In this document: one piece after another, positions 48,331 through 60,970 of the stretch | Numbering within the stretch: the first letter of the stretch is position 1 | Layout: every line of letters starts with the position of its first letter | Assembly: GCA_958298945.1 (NCBI GenBank) | Contig: OY282607.1 | Coordinates: 90,713,270-90,777,269 of the forward strand | Direction: 5' to 3' | From: Atherix ibis | Taxonomy: Eukaryota > Arthropoda > Insecta > Diptera > Athericidae | Length of the DNA stretch: 64,000 nt | Position numbers and translations under genes: made by a program | Notes under the pieces: model-generated | Seen by the model: the letters and a program-made list of their open reading frames with translations, nothing else | Database searches by the model: none | What the model was told of the DNA's origin: nothing

Positions 48331-48870
48331 ACAACAAACAATATTTAAAAAAATAATGTTCGATCAGTTTTTAGCCGTTTTTTTTAACCAAATTAATATG
48401 AATTTAAATAAAAGAGAGAACTTTGGAATAATTTTACATTTTTCGTATTGTTTTATGCGTGAACATTTAACCTCAATTGAATTTTCACTTTATCTAAGTG
48501 CGATGAAAACGAAAACATATTTTTTTCTTTTTTGAGCAGTAAACTGCATCCGAAAATTTTTATGTGGCACTACTACAAAATTGTTTCTAACTCTTCTCTC
48601 AGACGTGGCACATACAAGCAAATTTTTTTTAAGGTTTTAAAAAAAAATTTTAATTTTATTACTGCCACTGTCGATCGTTTATTGACTGGCTAAATTTTAG
48701 GAGTGCCATATTTGAATTTTATTCAATCAATTTTTTTATTTCATGTTTTTTTTGTAATTTTTTGTTATTTTATTCTTGTTATTAACTAATATTATAGTTA
48801 AAATGATCGACACCTATAATATCGTTTAGGTTAAGTCACGTGACAAAGAAAATCACTCGGTCGATATTTT
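48050..48870. repeat. Direct repeat outside R6 end (AAGTCACGTGACA block)
   Basis: About 70 bp at 48054-48122 (GTTAAAATGTTCGACA, then AAAGTCACGTGACATAG and AAGTCACTCGGTC) recurs at 48797-48866. This suggests the duplicated unit extends past the transposon end, with about 350 bp of extra sequence in the second unit. The conserved centre GTCACGTGAC is itself a perfect palindrome. Confidence 0.85.
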
Positions 48871-50159
48871 TTATTTTATTAAATAAAAAAAATTCTAAAT
48901 ACTTTTAGGGCATTTAACAACAAAAAAAAAAAACCAATATTAAACTAGTTAATCTCTTTTACAAAGTAGTTATCCAATTATAATCCATAAGATTAACGGC
49001 TTAGTTTTTTTCCTATTTTCGATCATGCCAGATTATCGCAGTTTTTTTTTTTTGTTATATTTTGTTAGTCTTTGATATGACAACTAATTCGGCTGTTGGA
49101 AAATTTACCAAATCCTCTTATATTAATTAAATGTTAATCCCTTAATTTAATTTTTTTCCTTAATAAAATCGGATTATATCCACACAAAAAAAAAAAAACA
49201 AAAGTAAAAGAAAAACAGATCCAAAAATGGAAAAGATAATAATTAATATTAATTTAGATAATTATTATCGCATTTAAGATATATGTACTCGTACACTTGG
49301 CTATGGAATATTTATATTTAAATACGAGTTTATAATCGATTATTTCCATGATAAATAGAAGATGGAGGGGGGGACGGTTTTTGGCATTTGGGGTTATGGA
49401 AATTAAATAATCACACAGCCACGCACCAATGGCAGTGGCAGGCAGCACCATCCCCCATCACCATCATCGTCATTATTGTGCCAGCAACAAGCAACTAAAT
49501 TGAAATGAATTAAAAGAAATAATTTCTCGTATCGCGATTAGTTTCGCTCAATTAAATCAATAAATTGCATGATTTCTAGTGTGACAAACAGATCCGTAAT
49601 GGCAACACTATAACCAGAGGCGACGCAAAACTTACAAACTAACCCGCTAGCGCTAACTAACTATGTATTAGCTAACAGGTTGATTTTATGACATCTCATT
49701 ATGAGTGCTGTTTGTATCTGATAATCTTCATTCACTTGTCCTTTTGGTCCCCCTTTGTGTAATTCTATAGATTTGTTTAGTCTCTCGGTCTTTCTCTCTT
49801 CCTACACCACTGCCCTCCATCGGTAAGAGGATGAATTTCGATGAAGTTAACCAATACAATTAATACAATTGCGTGGGCGTGCGTTTGTGTGCGAATAATT
49901 CGGATTTCTACATCGTTCACGACTTATTTATATGCTCACTGACAATTATAGCAATTTGCCTAAGGCATTATGACTTCTTCAATTAGCACTGTACGAAATA
50001 CTCGTATCACACAAATTTAATCCTTTTACTAAGCAATTGAGTTCTAATGTTTCGATTAATGACACACTCCTTCTAATGATGTTATTAGGGTAGTGGCATT
50101 GCCGGCAACTATTCTACAATAATAAATTGTACTTTGCTAATATAGGAAAACTGCTGAAT
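48871..50159. other. No recognised gene
   Basis: AT-rich DNA; 49380-49860 is less AT-rich. No exon, RNA gene or known repeat was recognised. Confidence 0.5.
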
Positions 50160-51323
50160 TCAAACGTAAAAAATTACCAGCTTTTTTTAACAACAAAAAA
50201 TTTAAAAAAATAACCAGAAAACAATATATTTTATTCTATGTTTTGGAAAATTTTCACATACTTAATTTTCTTTGTTAGAAAAGTTATTTTCTTTTTATTA
50301 AATAAATTGAAAAATTAATTAGTGAAAAATATGAATTGTTCCTAAAAAAAGATAATTTGTATAAAAGTTATTTAATTGCTTATTGCGGCTAAATCTAAAA
50401 GATGGCGTTACTATAATTTAAAAAATGCTCATTTGCTGTGGTTTTACTTTTAAATTTCAAAGATTATAAAAATTATTGGCTCTTAAAAAAAATTTATTAA
50501 AGAAAATGCCCAAAAAAAACTAAATACGTTATTCCATGTGATGGGAAATTTTCACAATTTTCATATTTAATATTCTCTTTTGGAAAACTCATTTTCTTCT
50601 CATCAAAAAGGATAAAAGGGTTTATCTTAAAAAAAAAAGTGTATAAAAGTTATTTTATTGCTGTTTGCGAATAATTCTAATAGATGGCGTTACTATGAAT
50701 AACAGAATGGCTCACCGCTGTTTTATTTTTTTGAAAACGTTTTTAATCTTATAAAAATTACCGGCTCCTAAAAAAAATTTAAAAAGAAATTTTACTTAGA
50801 AAAAAATGTAAATACTTTATTCCATGTGATGGGAAATTTTTTACCTATTTCCATATTAAATTTTCTCTTTGGGAAAAGTAATTTTCTTTTCATTAAACAG
50901 GATCAAAAATTTCATTTTATTTTAATTTCTAATTAAAAGCAATTTTTCCTTCAAAGATAATTTTTATAAAAGTTTTTTTATAGCTTCTTGCCACTAATTC
51001 TAATAGATGGCGTTACTGTGAATAAAATTTTCACTATTTTCATATTTAATTTACTTTTTTGGAAAAGTCATTTTGCTCTCATCGAAAAGGATCAAAAAAT
51101 TCATTTTATTTTAATTTCTAATTAAAAGCAATTTTTAACCCAACACACACCCCACCTCACTACCCCCCCCCCCCCCCCCCCCACCCATCCTTCCAAAATA
51201 ATTATTTTACGTGATTTTCAATATTTCTATATTGAATTATGTTCTGGAAAAGTAATTTTCTTTTTATTTAAATGGAATGAAAAATTTAATTTCTAATTAA
51301 AAGCAACTTTTCTTCCAAAGATA
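50160..51323. repeat. ~300-bp tandem array, block 1
   Basis: Units share ATTCCATGTGATGGGAAATT, TTTGGAAAAGTCATTTTCTT, AAGATAATTTNTATAAAAGT and TAATAGATGGCGTTACTATG. The AGATGGCGTTA motif lies at about 50399, 50682 and 51005. The last unit contains a run of twenty C at 51163-51182 and stops at CCAAAGATA (51323), where a retrotransposon fragment begins. The same unit continues in block 2. Confidence 0.9.
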
Positions 51324-51700
51324 GAGGGCCAAGAATTCTTCAAAGAATCCTCCTGTCGAACGCGGACAAGTTTTTACTGAAAATCCAAGTCTCCGAAGAA
51401 TGCATGAGGACTGGCATGGCCAGGTTATAGTTCGAAAGCACATTTCAGGATGTCAAATGGCCCTGAAAGGGGTTCGCTTAGTTTTACTCTTCCTCAACCA
51501 CTAGTCATGGTCATTCTAGTCAGTCTTATCAATTTTTCTGGGATGCCGAACTCTTTTCGGGATGTGTTAACTGTCACCCTGGGGCTATAATATTATTGTA
51601 TAAGCGGCCTTAAAGTCGATAAACAGGTGATGGACTGCCGCAAAAAGAAAATGTCTGGTATGGGCCAAAAAAATGATGCTATCCTGCCTAAGAAAGTAGC
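51324..51700 (-). pseudogene. Decayed non-LTR retrotransposon reverse transcriptase fragment
   Basis: Read on the minus strand from 51640, a frame gives H-L-F-I-D-F-K-A-A-Y, the conserved palm motif of non-LTR reverse transcriptases, followed by E-F-G-I-P-E-K-L-I-R-L-T-R-M-T-M-T. After a large internal deletion, the end reads E-T-W-I-F-S-K then F-D-R-R-I-L and R-I-L-G-P-L, typical of the region after the reverse transcriptase. Stops and frameshifts abound and the active-site segment is missing. The clade cannot be assigned. Composition is less AT-rich than the flanking satellite, and the fragment abuts the array. Confidence 0.7.
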
Positions 51701-53799
51701 GGATAATATTTAATATTTTATTAAAATTATATTTTATATTCTTACCTGTTAAAAATATGGCGCCTTCAACTTGATCTGTTATGGTATGAAAAGGACCTTG
51801 AATGGAAATAATAAATTCCCTTTTTCAGGGAATAATAAATTGTTTACTAAAGATTACTTTTACTATCAACTATAATTGCTAGATAAAACCGGATAACTAA
51901 CAAAACGATTAAAACGCCATCTATCGGGTTATGACTCATTTAAACACTCTTTTAACCATTAACCATTTTTGTCGATTTTTGTTGCTTCATTTTCAGTATC
52001 ATTTCATGAAAATAGTCATGATGGGGTGCTATAATGTGTAAAGATATTCATCGCAAAATGGCCATCAAAATCCGATCCCATTCAATCCGATTCGATTCGT
52101 TTCGTATCTCAGTCGAAATCCAGACAAACAGACAGACAACCGAATAGTCTAAAAAAATCACTTCTCTTATCCGCCCGTCGTGTTGCGTCGCATCGCCTTA
52201 TCTCTCTGCTGACAACATTGCCACCAGACGGCAGTCAGTCAAATTGAAGCGTAGCACATTCTGTATGTCTGTCACTTACGGAGTATTGATTTGTTTCTTT
52301 TTATTTTTTTATTTTCTCTGGGATTTTCGTCCTTTTTTCTTTATTGTCTTTTTTTTCTTTTTAAATTTGCTCTTCCTTCTTTTCAATTTGTTTTCAACAA
52401 AGGTGATAATATGTACTCAAGAAACGACAACCAACCGAAATTTTAAGAATTTTTCTTTTTTTCTTTTGCGGTGGGGAAGATTGAAGATTAAAAAGAAGAT
52501 TTATTATCTAATAACAACAAAAAGAATAAATGGGAAAAGGTAAAACATTCAGCAGAAATTTTAATTTTCAATTTTTTTTCAAGCATTTGTAAGGATTTGG
52601 ATCAGGAAGCATGTCTGCCGTCAACATTTAAAAGTGAAAGAATTGAATTTTACTCACTTGGCATGTGTTGGGTTTGGTTTTCTTTAAATGGACTTGTTTA
52701 CGTTCCTTTTGAGAAGTCATCATGTGGAAGGAGATTAATATAGACCTCAACCAACCAACCAGTCTCTGTACGAGAATGTTAAAACGCTTTGGCATTTACA
52801 AAAAAAAACGAACTGAAGAAAATATATGCAAATATGGATAATGTGCTTATTTTTGGTCGTCCATTTATCCATCCTCTCCCGTCGTATTGTTGTTCTTTAA
52901 TTTTCTTTAGCATTTTTTATATTTTACACCTTCCTATTATGTGTGCTAAAAGATTTTCTCTGACATCCATGAAAGGGTGGCAAAGATTTGAACATCATCA
53001 TCAGACAACGACTGTTATTTGGTAAAACAAATTCTCTATTATCCAAAAAAACTTTTCATGGATTGATATTCGTTCGTATCTGGAAACAAGGAATCACACA
53101 TGATCTTTTATTTGAGACAAATAAGTTTGACAAAAATAAAATACGTAAAAAAGAAAACAAATCAAAATAAACAGAAACCGACAAAATTCCTACCCTTACT
53201 AATAATACAGCTCAGCATAGCATACGTTACGGTAGTATGGAAACCTCGTCGTTGTTACGAGGATATAGCAGAACAGATACGAGATGAGTGACTGACAAGA
53301 CAATCTGAATTGGTAGTTGATGATGATGCCTTGTATCCACAGAAAAATGGAGATTCTTCAGATGAGGTAGAAATGTACCTTGAAGGAGGCTTCTTTTCTT
53401 TTCTTTTTTTAAGATGATTCTTAACCTTGTTGGTTTGCTTTGTTGGTAAATGAATTTTGAGGGAAATGGCATAGAGTCGGATTGTTGTTGGAAGCTAAAG
53501 TTTAAGTTGGTTGGTTACATTTCTTTATTTATTTATGTATGTTTAGATTCTGATTTCTTAGCTGAGATATGTAACCGGTAAGTGGATAAGTAAAGTGTAT
53601 ACCGATTTAGATTTACACAAAGTAAAAGATTGTTTTCTCTTGTTTATCTTTACTTCTTGAAGATTTTCCTTTTTTTTTTTTTTGTCACTCAATGAATTTG
53701 TATTAAGAGAAAATTCAAAAGATAAATTAGTGATTTGGATTAAAGATAATGTTTTGATTTGTAAGCCAAAAACAAAATAAAAAACAAACAAACAAAAAT
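51701..53799. other. No recognised gene between the two array blocks
   Basis: Unique-looking sequence. 52060-52260 is less AT-rich and contains GCAGTCAGTC with an initiator-like TCAGTC (52235-52240), but there is no supporting promoter element. The open frames at 52244-52543, 52789-53025 and 53227-53472 have no recognisable domains. Confidence 0.45.
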
Positions 53800-55850
53800 A
53801 AAATACATTAATTCATATTATGGGGAATTTGCACATCAAGGCAATGATTTTTAACATTTAATTTATTTTTGGAAAAGTAATTTTCTTCTCATTTAAATGG
53901 ATTGAAAAATTTCATTTTCTTTTTAATTATAAAAGAATATTGTTTTTTCCGAAAAAGATAATTTGTATGAAAGTTATTTCATTCTTAATTGCGGCTAATT
54001 CTGATAGATGGCGTTAATATTAATTAAAAATTATTATTCTATGAATGAAAAATTAAAAATCTGATATTTAATATAAACAATTATTATCTTATTTAAAAAT
54101 AAAACAATTCAAAAAACTTTTTAGTAAAAAAAAAACGTTGAAAGAAAAACAAAAAAACATCCTTTCACGCCGTGGGAAATTTAAACATCCTTTCACGTCA
54201 AAGTAAAAATTTTCAACATTTAATTTTCTTTTGGAAGTCATTTTCTTTTCATTTTAAATAGAAATAAATTTTAGTTAAGGACAAATTTTTTAAAAAAAAA
54301 TTATATAAAACTAATTTTATTACTATTTGCGGCTAAATCTAATAGATGGCGTTACTATGAATACAAAAGTGCTTCTTTGCTGTGGTTGTTTGTTTATAAA
54401 ATTTTTAGGTTATGAACCTTTTTATTTTTTTATAAAAAAAAAACTCACCAAAAGAAACAAAAAGAAAACAAACAAAATGCATTATTTCTTGCGATAAGTT
54501 GTCGAAAATTTTTACTTTTCTTGTGGAATTAATAAATTGATTTAATTTTAATTTATAAACAAATATCAATTTTTCCTCCAAAGATAATTTGCATAATTTC
54601 TAATAGATGGCATTACTGTAAATGAAAATTTGGATAATTGCTTTGATGTTTTCTTTAAATTTTTTAGATTATAAAAATTATCGGCGTTTTCTCATCAATA
54701 ACAAAAAAAAACTCCATTTTCTTCTTATTAAAAAATATTTAAAAGAAACTATTCCAAAATTTATTTTTAAAAAACGCAAAAAAAATGAATTACTGCATGT
54801 GATGAGAAATTTACACTTTTTCTAAATTAAGTTATATTTTGGAGTAGTCATTTTTTTCTCACTAAATGCTGTGGTTTTTCTTTTAATTTCTGAGATTATA
54901 AAAATTACTAGCCTATCAAAAAATTAATAAAAAAACAGTGGTTTTCTTATTTCAAAATAAAACAACTAAACAATTTTTTTATTAAGGAAAAAAAACGCAA
55001 AAAACATACAAAATACATTATTCTGTTAAAGGAAATTTCCTTTTTTTCGACATTAAATTTTCCTTTTTGGAAAAATCATTTTCTTCTCATCAAAATAGAT
55101 AAAAAATTTCATCTTAAAAAAAAAATATAAAAAAGTTATTTTATTGCTGTTTGCGAATAATTCTAATAGATGGCGTTACTGCGAATAAAAAAAAGGCTTA
55201 CCACTGTTATTTTGTAGAAAAAAATTTTTTAGGTTTTTATTAAAAAAACAACGTTTTTATTAAAAAAAAAACACCAGAAAAAAAAGTTAATATGCCATGT
55301 AATGGAAAATTTTCACTTTTTGCACATTTAATTATGTTTTGGAATGTCATTTTCTTTTCATTTAAATGCATTGAAAAAATTCATTTAATCTCAATTAAGA
55401 AAAAATATGAATTGATCCTAAAAAGATAATTTATATGAAAGTTATTTCATTCCTAATTGCGGCTAATTCTAATAGATGGCGTTAATATAAAGAAAATAGC
55501 GGTTCATCGCTGTAATTTATTAAAAATGACATTTTAAAAAAATTTAAACAAAGCAATTTTCCAAAACCTAAATAAAAAAAAACCAAAAAACATTTTTATT
55601 AAACAATCCATACCTCCCCCTAACCCCCCTCCCAAAATACAAAATATACCATCTAATGGAAAATTTTCATTCTTTAATTTTTCCCTTTTGGGAAAATAAT
55701 TTTCTTTATCATCAAAAATAGTGAACGATTTCATCTGGTATATACGTAATTTTCTTACAAATTGCGACTAATTCTAATAGATGGCGTTGCTATAAACAAA
55801 AAAGCTGTTTATTGCTGTAATTTTGTTTTAAAATTATATGTAAGAAAAAT
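53800..55850. repeat. ~300-bp tandem array, block 2
   Basis: Same unit as 50160-51323. The AGATGGCGTTA motif lies at about 54004, 54342, 54603 (changed to GATGGCATTA), 55166, 55474 and 55774. The 560-bp gap between the third and fourth fits a unit that lost the motif. Units are diverged outside the motif and contain many indels. It begins in a different part of the unit from where block 1 stops, so the blocks are not separated by a simple clean insertion. Confidence 0.9.
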
Positions 55851-57539
55851 TTGAACAAAATAAAAGAACTAAAATATAAAAAATTATTTTTAAAAAAGGA
55901 AAACCTCAAAGTTGCCATCCTGTTTTTTGTTTTGTTTTTTTTTCTCTGTTATTTCAAGAAAACCAACTCTGTGACAACATCTTAAATTTCATATCCGAAT
56001 AGTGTGTATTTCGCCACCGAATTCGACATTAAGTGTTTCACAGCATGCCTTATCAGTGATTAAGTTGATTATATCCGGTCTAGTTGGAAAATGATATTGT
56101 GTCTTGGGGACGACAAGCAGAGGCGGCCATGATTTAGTTGGCACGTAGGCGCGCAGTGGCTGAAGTTGAAAGGTTAGATGGAGAAAGGTTGGAAAAACGG
56201 TTGCCGTGTCAATCCAGTATGGAAGTTGGGCTTTTATATTCTGCCTTTGACATATTATGGCCTATTTACTAACTGAATGAGTGACTGAATTAATGGGTAA
56301 ATTTACCCATTTTCTTTTTGGGGTATTTATGGACATTTTCATGTCCGCCTGGGCTTTTGTTTGTACATGCATGGATACATTCCAAATAGTTGGTAGGTTT
56401 TTGTTCAGCGTGTTGTCCTCTCTAATCTACTACAATTCTTCTCCGTAATCTATTCGAGAATCCTTGGTCACATACTTGACTACCCACGGCATACCCTCTT
56501 TAGGAAAATTTCGTTGATTCTCTTGTTCTGCTGTTGTGTTGTCCCACTTTATCTAATAATGAACATATTGTTGGTAGTGGGTTTTTTTCCTTCCATTTGC
56601 TCCAAATACGAAAATTATTTCTGCTTGACTCCGTATTAAAATGCTTTTAACATATGGTCGTGCATAGACTTCAGACAATATCATTATTGGTCATAGTTAA
56701 GTCATTTTTGGACTAGAATAATAGGATTTGTTGGTTAAAAAATTCACAGCACGTGTCACACACTCGTCATAATTAAATTCAATCGTAATCGAACTGTTAT
56801 TGCTGTTATGTGAAGATTGTTCATTTTTACCCTCACCCCCTTATTCATAAGGTCCTGTTTTTTTCGATTCAAACATATTTTTTCTTCTTCTAAATATTTA
56901 ATTTCGCTTTTCTTATTCCACATTTCCAAATTCATAAACTTCCTTTCAACTTGCCTCCTCCATTTATTTTTGAAATACCGAAAAACCATGTTTCTATGAT
57001 AATTTTGAGTAAAACAATTAAATACACGACAACATATGGCAGAGAAACTAATTAACTTAATAATAAATAAATGCATAAATTTTGATATCCTAGCACTGAT
57101 GTGAATTAATTTCGACATTAGACAACTTGTTCAACGTGTAACGATTCGCTTGTTCAATATTCATTTGACATTTTATGTTAATAACAATTTGTATACAAAA
57201 TTATCGTAATTTTGTTGTAATATTTAAACCAAAACAAAGAAACAAAAAAATAACGTTAAAAAACTGGATTTTCTTCTTTAAAAATGAGTTTAAAAAAATG
57301 TGCTTAAAAAATTGCCAAAATGGCGGATGACATTGACAGTTGATTTATTTGATACACAAACCTTAGAGCAATAATGGAAGATTGAGGGTTCATGTATTTG
57401 GAACCGTCATAGACTGCCATTTTATTATTTGTTTTTTTTTTATTAATATTTTTATAAATATTTTTTTGTGCTCTTTTTTAACATTCAAAAAAAATATTAA
57501 TTTTTTTAAATTAATTTCTCATCTAGTTCTTGATAGTTC
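55851..57539. other. No recognised gene
   Basis: Less AT-rich around 56000-56560. The minus-strand frame at 56756-57118 (120 codons) is basic and Met/Lys/Asn-rich at the middle but lacks a known domain. No reliable exon is called. Confidence 0.45.
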
Positions 57540-58340
57540 GGAAACTACAGGTCTGTAATTTGACAGCTGTCAAACATAAATATCATTTAAGACAGTATTT
57601 TTGTTTAGGTTAAAGTTTGCCATTTTAAATTATGGATCAATGCGTTAAAATTGTAAAAACTTTTTATAAAAGTAATTATTCTGTCGTAGTCACGTTTCGC
57701 GCTCTAAAAGTAGATTATGGTCTTAAGTGTAAGCGATGAGATCCATTTTTCGCTCTCTAAGTAAAAATTCTCTATGTGGGGCTCTGAAAACCTATAAGAG
57801 AAGCCATTGTATCCGAAAAACGGGACTTTTTAATGGGCATTTGGCACTAAAAGTGTCATTAGTCCGTATTGTGTTGGAAATAATAAAGGGATTATTCTGA
57901 GTGCAATGGCCGTATGAAAACCGACTGTTTTTTTAACCTGAACTTGAGGATTTAAATATGTCCTATATTTGGTGTCAACAAAACAGAGCCACAAGCCACA
58001 CTTGACGACAAATTTCGGCTTTATTGCATAAAAAGTTCTTCGATTACGTAATTAATAATGTCAATTGGTCTCCAAAATCTTCCGATTTGATGCTGTTGGA
58101 CCTGTTTTTTTCTTAGGCTATGCAATAGATCAATTTTACAAAGAAAATTCTCAAACTTAAAACCAATTAAAAAAAATCAACATTAGTTAATTAATAGCTT
58201 AATTACAGTTCGAAGTTTGCGAAAAAAATCATGAAGAATTCACACCGAAACGATTTGGTCCTGAAAAAAGGCTTGCGGCGGCCATTTTATATTGAGTCCT
58301 ACAAAAATGCTTACGCCGGCATAATGGCAAGGTCTAATCG
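57540..58340 (+). mobile_element. rosa-like (DD41D) relic R7
   Basis: This copy is on the + strand. It starts at the palindrome TTGACAGCTGTCAA (57559-57572), then shows S-D-E-I-H-F (about 57735), W-G-S-E-N (57777), E-K-P-L-Y-P-K-N (about 57800), W-C-Q-Q-N-R-A-T-S-H-T (about 57970) and N-W-S-P-K-S-S-D-L-M-L-L-D (about 58061). From the second to the third catalytic position there are 38 codons. Allowing for a three-codon gap relative to R3 (I-S-R-N-A-Y-V-N-W), the ancestral spacing would be about 41, which is why I call the family DD41D. Stops and substitutions, including D to N, make it inactive. Confidence 0.8.
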
Positions 58341-60089
58341 CAATAACAGAATTAAAATTTTTCTCCTAAATCTGATTTAAAGTATATTTTATGTAACTTT
58401 ACTTTCCGTAGCAGAAAAGGATTAACCTTTCAATTTGAGTATTATTTTTGCCATCCTTTCGGAGACACTAAAATTTCGCTTCGAGAAGCTTTTTTTTTCT
58501 ACAGTAAAATAATTAAGTTTAATAAAAATAATTATTTGATCCAATAATCAAAATTGGATAAATTTTATTATTTCAATTAGTAGCAATCCCCAAAAAAACT
58601 AATAAAATTCAAATTGATTCTTTTTATAGACTAAAAATTTCCCCTCCTCCTTACAACACCCCCACCACCCCACAAACCATTTGCTTATCAAAATTATTGT
58701 AATAGAATTTTTAAGCTTAAAACTGATATTCTCTATTAATTATAAAATTCGTGTATTCCCCAAGAAAATAATTTAGGAAAATTATGATTTTTTTTTTATT
58801 CTGTGCAAATCGATAAACCATTACCGTCTGCACGTAAGGACCTAACTTCTTGTGATACAAGTAAGGTGGCCAGTCCCCTTCGATAGCAGAGCATATTGTT
58901 GCAATGCCACCCATGATTCTGAACCAAATCGTTTTGTCCGTGTTCGTTTACGTGCTTTAGAAAATCTCCAAAATCGTTTTGGGGCTACTTGGAACAAAAG
59001 AAAATAAAAATAATGAAGAAAAAAAAACCAACTAAGAGAAAACCATCCCCATGGACTTAATATTCATCAGAGCCTTAACATTTTACAGCTTCCCTTCCAT
59101 ATTTCCAATAAAGATTTTCCCGATTCCATCCCCTGTGCTTTCCAATTATGCTCTTGTTAAATGCTGAACGGGAACAGCATAAGGGCGAAAGGGAAAATAA
59201 ATAAATGAGAATCGTTAGAAATAGGATCACGTAAAACGTCCAAGCTTTTAGTCAGTTAAGGGTGAAGTGCTTTTCAGCTTTTCACGTTTATGTACTTATT
59301 TTGAATTTCGTCCTTTTTCTTGTCTAGTTGACGGTTTTTTTTTCTCTCTCTTTCTTTTTCTTTTATTCTCATTTACATATTTTTAGGGAAAAAATTCTTT
59401 CCTTTTTCATATTGCATATTTTTTTCTTCGCTTACCTTTATACTCGTAAGTGTGGGTTGGTTTTTTTTGCCCCATTTTTTTTTGTCTTTGGTCCTTCTTA
59501 TCGAATTGTTGGTGGCGGTGGTGGTTGTGTATTGTTGTTGCTGCTTCTGTTTTTTTTATTATTATTATTCATTCAGCGCGAAAAATTTCCATTCCCAATT
59601 TTATTTGGTTGTTGCTTTTTTTATCCTTACAAAAAAATTTCCCTTCATGAATATTTCGTAATTTGATGTAAATTAGAGAGCAAATTGAATTTGAAATGAA
59701 TGAATTTTTTTGCCTTTTGCTTATCTCCTTTTCTTTTCATTTTTGAAAAAAAAGGAGTAGTTAAACGGAAAAATTCAGGATTTTGTGTTAAAATTTGTAG
59801 AATTTTTTTTGTGTTTTATTTCTTTTGCTAATGAAAAATGTCCAAAAGAATGCAAAAAAGGGTGAGAAGGGCAAGAGGTTGAAAAAAATCTAGAAATTTC
59901 ATAATTTTTTTATGCAATTTAAATGTGAAAATTAAAACTGGAACAGATTTTTTTTCAATTTAGTCGACTTTTCTGCAATTTTTTTAAAAAAAAACCACTT
60001 TTTTTTCCATTGCATCATCTTGAGTGTCGCAAAAGCGCATAGTTGAAATTTTTATCAATCAAAATCACCTCTTTACTCCTGTTTCGTAA
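58341..60089. other. No recognised gene
   Basis: AT-rich DNA with T-rich sequence at 59330-59660 that keeps several frames open by chance. No exon or RNA gene was recognised. Confidence 0.5.
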
Positions 60090-60970
60090 AGTATAACTCA
60101 GTCTTTTTGACAGCTGTCAAACATATATGTCCTCCAGAGCGGCTTTTGTTTAGTTCAACTTTTGCCATTTGACATAATTGGAATTGTAAAAATTTTCTGT
60201 ACAAGTGCGATTTAAGGGGAAATTATTATCTTCAGCGATAATGTTGATTTCTTGGGGCTCTAAAAACCAACAAGTGACTCTGAAGAAGCCATTGTATCCG
60301 CAAAAAGTGACTCTCTAGCGTATATTTTGGTCTAAAAATGTCATTTCTTTGAAAATAAGAAGGATAGACCGTTATCGTCAATTCTGAACACCACTATGGT
60401 TGTATGATATATAAACGTCTTTTGGTTCGTAACGGCCGAATAACAGTCCGAAACATGCAAAAAATTCATCATTAGTTATATCAAAAGGATCGAGACTAGA
60501 GAAAATTCATCGAAATCTAAATTTAAAGTATTTTTTAATTGGATAATACTTAATTTATCTTGGAGCGCGATGGGCGTATGATAGGACATATTTTTTCACC
60601 TAAACTTGAAGATTCTAATATAAACCATATGTGTTTTCAAGCCGACGACACCATAAGCTACATAACACAACAAATTTGAGCTTTAGTGTGGAAAAGGTTG
60701 CCAGGACCCGTAATTTCGTCAATTGGCCTTAAAGTTCATGCGATTTGACTCTGCTGGATTTTTTTTTTTTTTTTTTTTTGGTGAGGCTACACAAAATACC
60801 ATTTTAAGTAGACAAAAACCTTAAATTGTACAGCATTTTTAAAAACAGACATTTGTCAGATAATGATCGATTTACAGCAAAAAACTCATTAAAAAAATTA
60901 CCTCAAAAAAATTGAGTCCTACAAGAAGTATTGTGGCGACCAATTTAAATAATGGCATCGTCAAATCAAT
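60090..60970 (+). mobile_element. rosa-like (DD41D) relic R8
   Basis: Plus-strand copy starting at the palindrome TTTGACAGCTGTCAAA (60106-60121). Decayed blocks follow in order: a W-G-S-K-N-Q region (60255-60275), E-E-A-I-V-S-A-K-S-D near 60285, C-F-Q-A-D-D near 60637, and N-F-V-N-W-P then S-S-C-D-L-T-L-L-D near 60709-60760. A poly-T run follows. The motif between the first Asp block and W-G-S carries the same internal deletion (GTTGATTTCTTGGGGCTCT) as R9. An unrelated-looking ~130 bp lies within the copy near 60430-60560. Confidence 0.75.

Noticed and set aside
52231..52270. Initiator-like TCAGTC as a promoter
   Set aside because: No TATA or downstream element at the right distance, and the hexamer lies in a short AGTC repeat.
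56756..57118. 120-codon minus-strand frame, the longest outside known elements
   Set aside because: No motif, no splice context, and composition close to background. It remains possible but unsupported.
59328..59666. 112-codon Phe/Leu-rich frame
   Set aside because: Driven by T runs and GTT/GGT triplets; three frames are open in the same place.
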